From: Beaufortia kweichowensis
Taxonomy: Eukaryota; Chordata; Actinopteri; Cypriniformes; Gastromyzontidae
Direction: 5' to 3'
Length of the DNA: 64,000 nt
Assembly: GCA_019155185.1 (NCBI GenBank)
Contig: CM032807.1
Location: 1,152,501 to 1,216,500, forward strand
Under the pieces are notes generated by a model. It saw only the letters and a list, made by a program, of their open reading frames with translations, had not been told where the DNA came from and did not search any database. The position numbers and the translations under genes are program-made. This document shows, one piece after another, positions 60,871 to 64,000 of the stretch (positions within the stretch are counted from its first letter, which is position 1; each line of letters starts with the position of its first letter).

Positions 60871-62439
60871 TCTCTATGACTGAACATTAATCCACAATGA
60901 ATACTTTGTTCAAAAAGTGGGTTTTTAATGTTATGTTAAGCAGTATCTAGTGGTAAATGTTTTTTATTTATTTGTTTGGCAGATACTCTTATCTAAAGTG
61001 ATTTAAAATGCATTAAAGTTTTGATTGTAACAAGGTAGCTTAAGCATTGCTTTGATCTGATCTTCTGGTTTTTAAATATGTCTCTGGTCCTTTATTTTAA
61101 AGATGTGATTATTTATAGATGTAATAAAGTGATAGCACAGCTGTTTAATACTCTGTGTTTGTGAATCTCGCTTTGGGAGTTTCATAGAAAGACCCACAAC
61201 ACAAAACAACATTACTGGCCCGAGCAAAGCAAGAAACACTTATCAGAAACTCTTTCACGGGTAGTAAATGGTGTTTGGATAGAAACGGCTCGCAGGCATT
61301 TGAAAGCCACTATCTGCTGTGAGCACTTTTCTCTGATGTCTTTGAAATATTCTGGAGAAAAACCCTCATAGAGAATTTGTGTGAAATCTCGACATTACCA
61401 TGACTGCGCTCGACTGCAGACACGCTGATCATGAGTCTGTGTTTGAACAGAAAATTAATTCATGTCAACTGTTTAGGAGAAATCATTTAGACCTTTTTAG
61501 AAGTTTTACAGGGATTTTTTTACCTTGCAATTTATTTTTATTATATATATATATATATACTTTTTTATCATTATTTACTCTCATCTCAATACTATAAGTA
61601 AGAGTATAGATGACATATATAATACTATGTCTAGATAATAGCTGTTAAAATGCATTAAAATTCCTAATTTTGTGTTCCATTAATAAAATAAATAATTCAG
61701 TTCAATTCAAATTTTAAAATGATAAAAGTCAAGATTTTTTCTTTATTTCTATAGCAATATTTGCATTGTTACAAAGCAGCTTTACGAACATACAGATGTA
61801 AAGAAGAGACTTTAATAAGATTTCAGTCATGTTTACATGGCAGATCTAACTGAACCACTTTAACATATAAAACAGCAGAACATGGACAAGTTTGGTGTGT
61901 TTTATGTGCAAAAATGGACCTCATTTTAGATATAAAAAATATATCTAAAATATATTTTGCTGTGCCAACATTGTAAAACTAATATGTGAACATTGGTTGA
62001 ATGTTTTAATAACTAATGTTTATACCTGAAAATATACCTTAAAATGGGGTTTAATGTCAGACACCTGCAAAATATATTTCAGTCATTAGACAATTGTGCT
62101 TCTAAAAAGCGTTCACACCTCAGTGTGTTTATAGAGCGGGACACATTAAAGTAAATCTAGCAGATGCCCTCATGACACATCACATCTAACGCTTCATATG
62201 CACCCAGAGACAAACAGCTTGCTTGTGTTTGTGTTGTACAACAGTCTGTTCATACTGTTGAAGGAAAGCAGCATCCAGGCCGCGAGGAGCAGATGGTGCG
62301 CTTCTCTCTGATCGTGACGCCGGTCAGCTTATGTCGCGTCGACCGTATGACTGTGCATCAGATAAAAACACAGATGCATGCGTGTCTGTTGCCGCCCTGG
62401 AGACGTCTCGTATGTTTCAGTACTGATAGCTTTGTGTTG

Positions 62440-62640
62440 GTGCCGATAGACGGTTTGGCGTCTTGTCATAATTGAATGGAGGGATGTTAAAATGAACGAG
62501 CATTGTTCTTTGATTAGATCATGTTGGCATGCAGAACCGCAAGCGATGCTTTATTGCTTTGTGATTTATGACAAGCTGTTTCATATTCCGTTTCAATATT
62601 CTCTTACGTTTAATTAACGGCAGCGAAATAATAAAGTAAA
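62440..62640. promoter_or_regulatory. candidate non-coding element
   Basis: Unique stretch (GAACGAGCATTGTTCTTTG, AAGCGATGCTTTATTGC, CGTTTAATTAACGGC) with no coding similarity. Unverified. Confidence 0.25.
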
Positions 62641-64000
62641 GATGAAAACAAGAATTATCTGAAGTCTGGGCATAATGAAACATCTGAAGAGAAATATAAA
62701 CACTGAGAAACTAAACTCGCTGGTTTTGTCCATTTGGTCATGCTGTTAAAGTCAACAAAACTGTCTGCGCTTCACACACGTTACTGATCTGGAATCATTG
62801 TGAAGATCACGTTTGTCTTTGTGATGACATTCGTTCATTGAGGTCAGTAAATGCAACTGAAATTTTAAATGGATTGTGATGCTTTTTTGTACCTAGTTAG
62901 TCTAAAGCTCGACACGAGTTCTTGTAAAGGTAAAATGATAAACCTTTACCAGGTATAATGCCAGATGAACCTCACACCTTCTTATACATTTGATGCTTCT
63001 GCCCCTTATTTCTCTTCAGACTTCAGTTTTTCTTCTCACAGCTCCAGTGATGGTCCTTTGGGAAAGATCCGTTTGATTCTTCATGATTCTTCGACGGTCT
63101 CCGCAGGCGGTCCATAAACCCAGATTACGACGCTCGTGACAGAGGACAGAGATTCAGTCTGCGGGAAACATCAGATAACATTCAGACGCTGGTCACTTGC
63201 TGGAGATGCTGGAGATCTGAATGATGAACAGGTGTTACAGGAACAGTTCTCTGATAATGTATGTCTGTGTACAGTCACACATATACTGTATATATTTATT
63301 TTAGATCACATTAACATGACTCATTTTATTTTAAATGCAAGTCACATTGAAAGTGATGCAACAGTATTGTTTCTTGTATCTTTATCATTAATATAGTAGT
63401 TGTGTTTTATGGTTATTGTCCATGGTGTGAACGGACCTTTCGACTTTATTTTGTGGAAAGTGTCACTGAGCTTTTTAAATCTTGAAATGGATCAGATCTT
63501 GGAATGGATTATACCCGTTTATTTTACAAGCGTCTCCTTTAGAAGGCATCGTGCGGCTCCTGTAGTAAAGGCATCCCGTGAATATAAAAGTGTTCTGACG
63601 GTGCTTTACTGTCGTGATATGATGGAACGAGCTGCGTTATCTCTGTAATTGGATACGGTCTGGTTTCAGACAGGTGACGCACGCTGACATTTCTACAAGT
63701 GTGAGGTTTACAAAATCCATAAATGAGACGGTGATTGTGTTGTGCGGTTTGACAGGTTAAACAGAACGGAAAGCCGTGATGTCTCCGTTAATATGATCGT
63801 ATGCAAAAGATGAGAGAATTACAGTCAATTAGGAGTGAAATATCACTGACAAACTTTCCCCGTGTTGCTCGTGACTTTATATAGCAAAATATGGGTCGCT
63901 CATTTACATCCTTCACAACAGCATCATTTTCTCCAGTTTCCTCTTCTAATTTTGTGTTTTTTCCAGCTGAAGTGTTAAAACCTGTAATCTAAAATGACAT
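62641..64000. other. intergenic, no gene recognised
   Basis: The open frames at 63136-63396 and 63400-63648 lack codon-usage or family signals. No repeat recognised. foxa2, the expected next gene in the vertebrate block, is not in the window. Confidence 0.35.

Overview
This is vertebrate nuclear DNA, almost certainly from a teleost and probably a cyprinid (carp or minnow family). The genes have introns with GT-AG boundaries, the background is AT-rich, and the repeats (palindromic MITEs, 'GGTTGCTA' minisatellites, repeats built on 'GTGGGGACC') resemble those common in cyprinid genomes. The gene order xrn2(+) - nkx2.4(-) - nkx2.2(-) - pax1(+) matches the conserved vertebrate block found on human 20p11 (XRN2, NKX2-4, NKX2-2, PAX1, then FOXA2).

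Layout. 0.76-9.41 kb: thirteen 3' exons of the nuclear 5'-3' exoribonuclease xrn2, one of which carries an apparent 1-base deletion. 10.69-12.06 kb: nkx2.4, minus strand, two exons, convergent with xrn2. 12.1-18.9 kb: intergenic DNA with CT and GATA microsatellites and a long hairpin. 18.88-20.09 kb: a divergent, shortened nkx2.2 (probably the b-type teleost duplicate), minus strand. 20.1-24.2 kb: nkx2.2/pax1 intergenic region with an exact Gli consensus upstream of nkx2.2. 24.24-27.55 kb: pax1, five coding exons. 27.6-44.6 kb: gene-poor DNA downstream of pax1 with transposon fragments, microsatellites and stretches that look like non-coding regulatory elements. 44.6-48.6 kb: a tandem array of five U5 spliceosomal snRNA genes, each with a recognisable proximal sequence element (PSE), plus one orphan promoter copy. 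A 5'-truncated LINE flanked by a perfect 13-bp target-site duplication sits upstream of the fourth U5 gene. 48.6-64 kb: no protein-coding gene recognised; minisatellites, MITEs, a 175-bp duplicated segment and candidate regulatory elements.

How the parts fit together. nkx2.4, nkx2.2 and pax1 are developmental transcription factors of ventral midline, forebrain/neural tube and pharyngeal/sclerotome tissue. Such loci usually sit in a regulatory block whose enhancers lie in the introns of bystander genes (here xrn2) and in the flanking gene desert. Three exact Gli nonamers (in an xrn2 intron, upstream of nkx2.2 and downstream of pax1) fit Hedgehog control but are unproven. The U5 array is an unrelated housekeeping locus placed in the desert. 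Its promoters share a CACGTG box next to the PSE, and one copy has been separated from its upstream region by the LINE. All conservation statements are inference from sequence character, because no alignment could be run.
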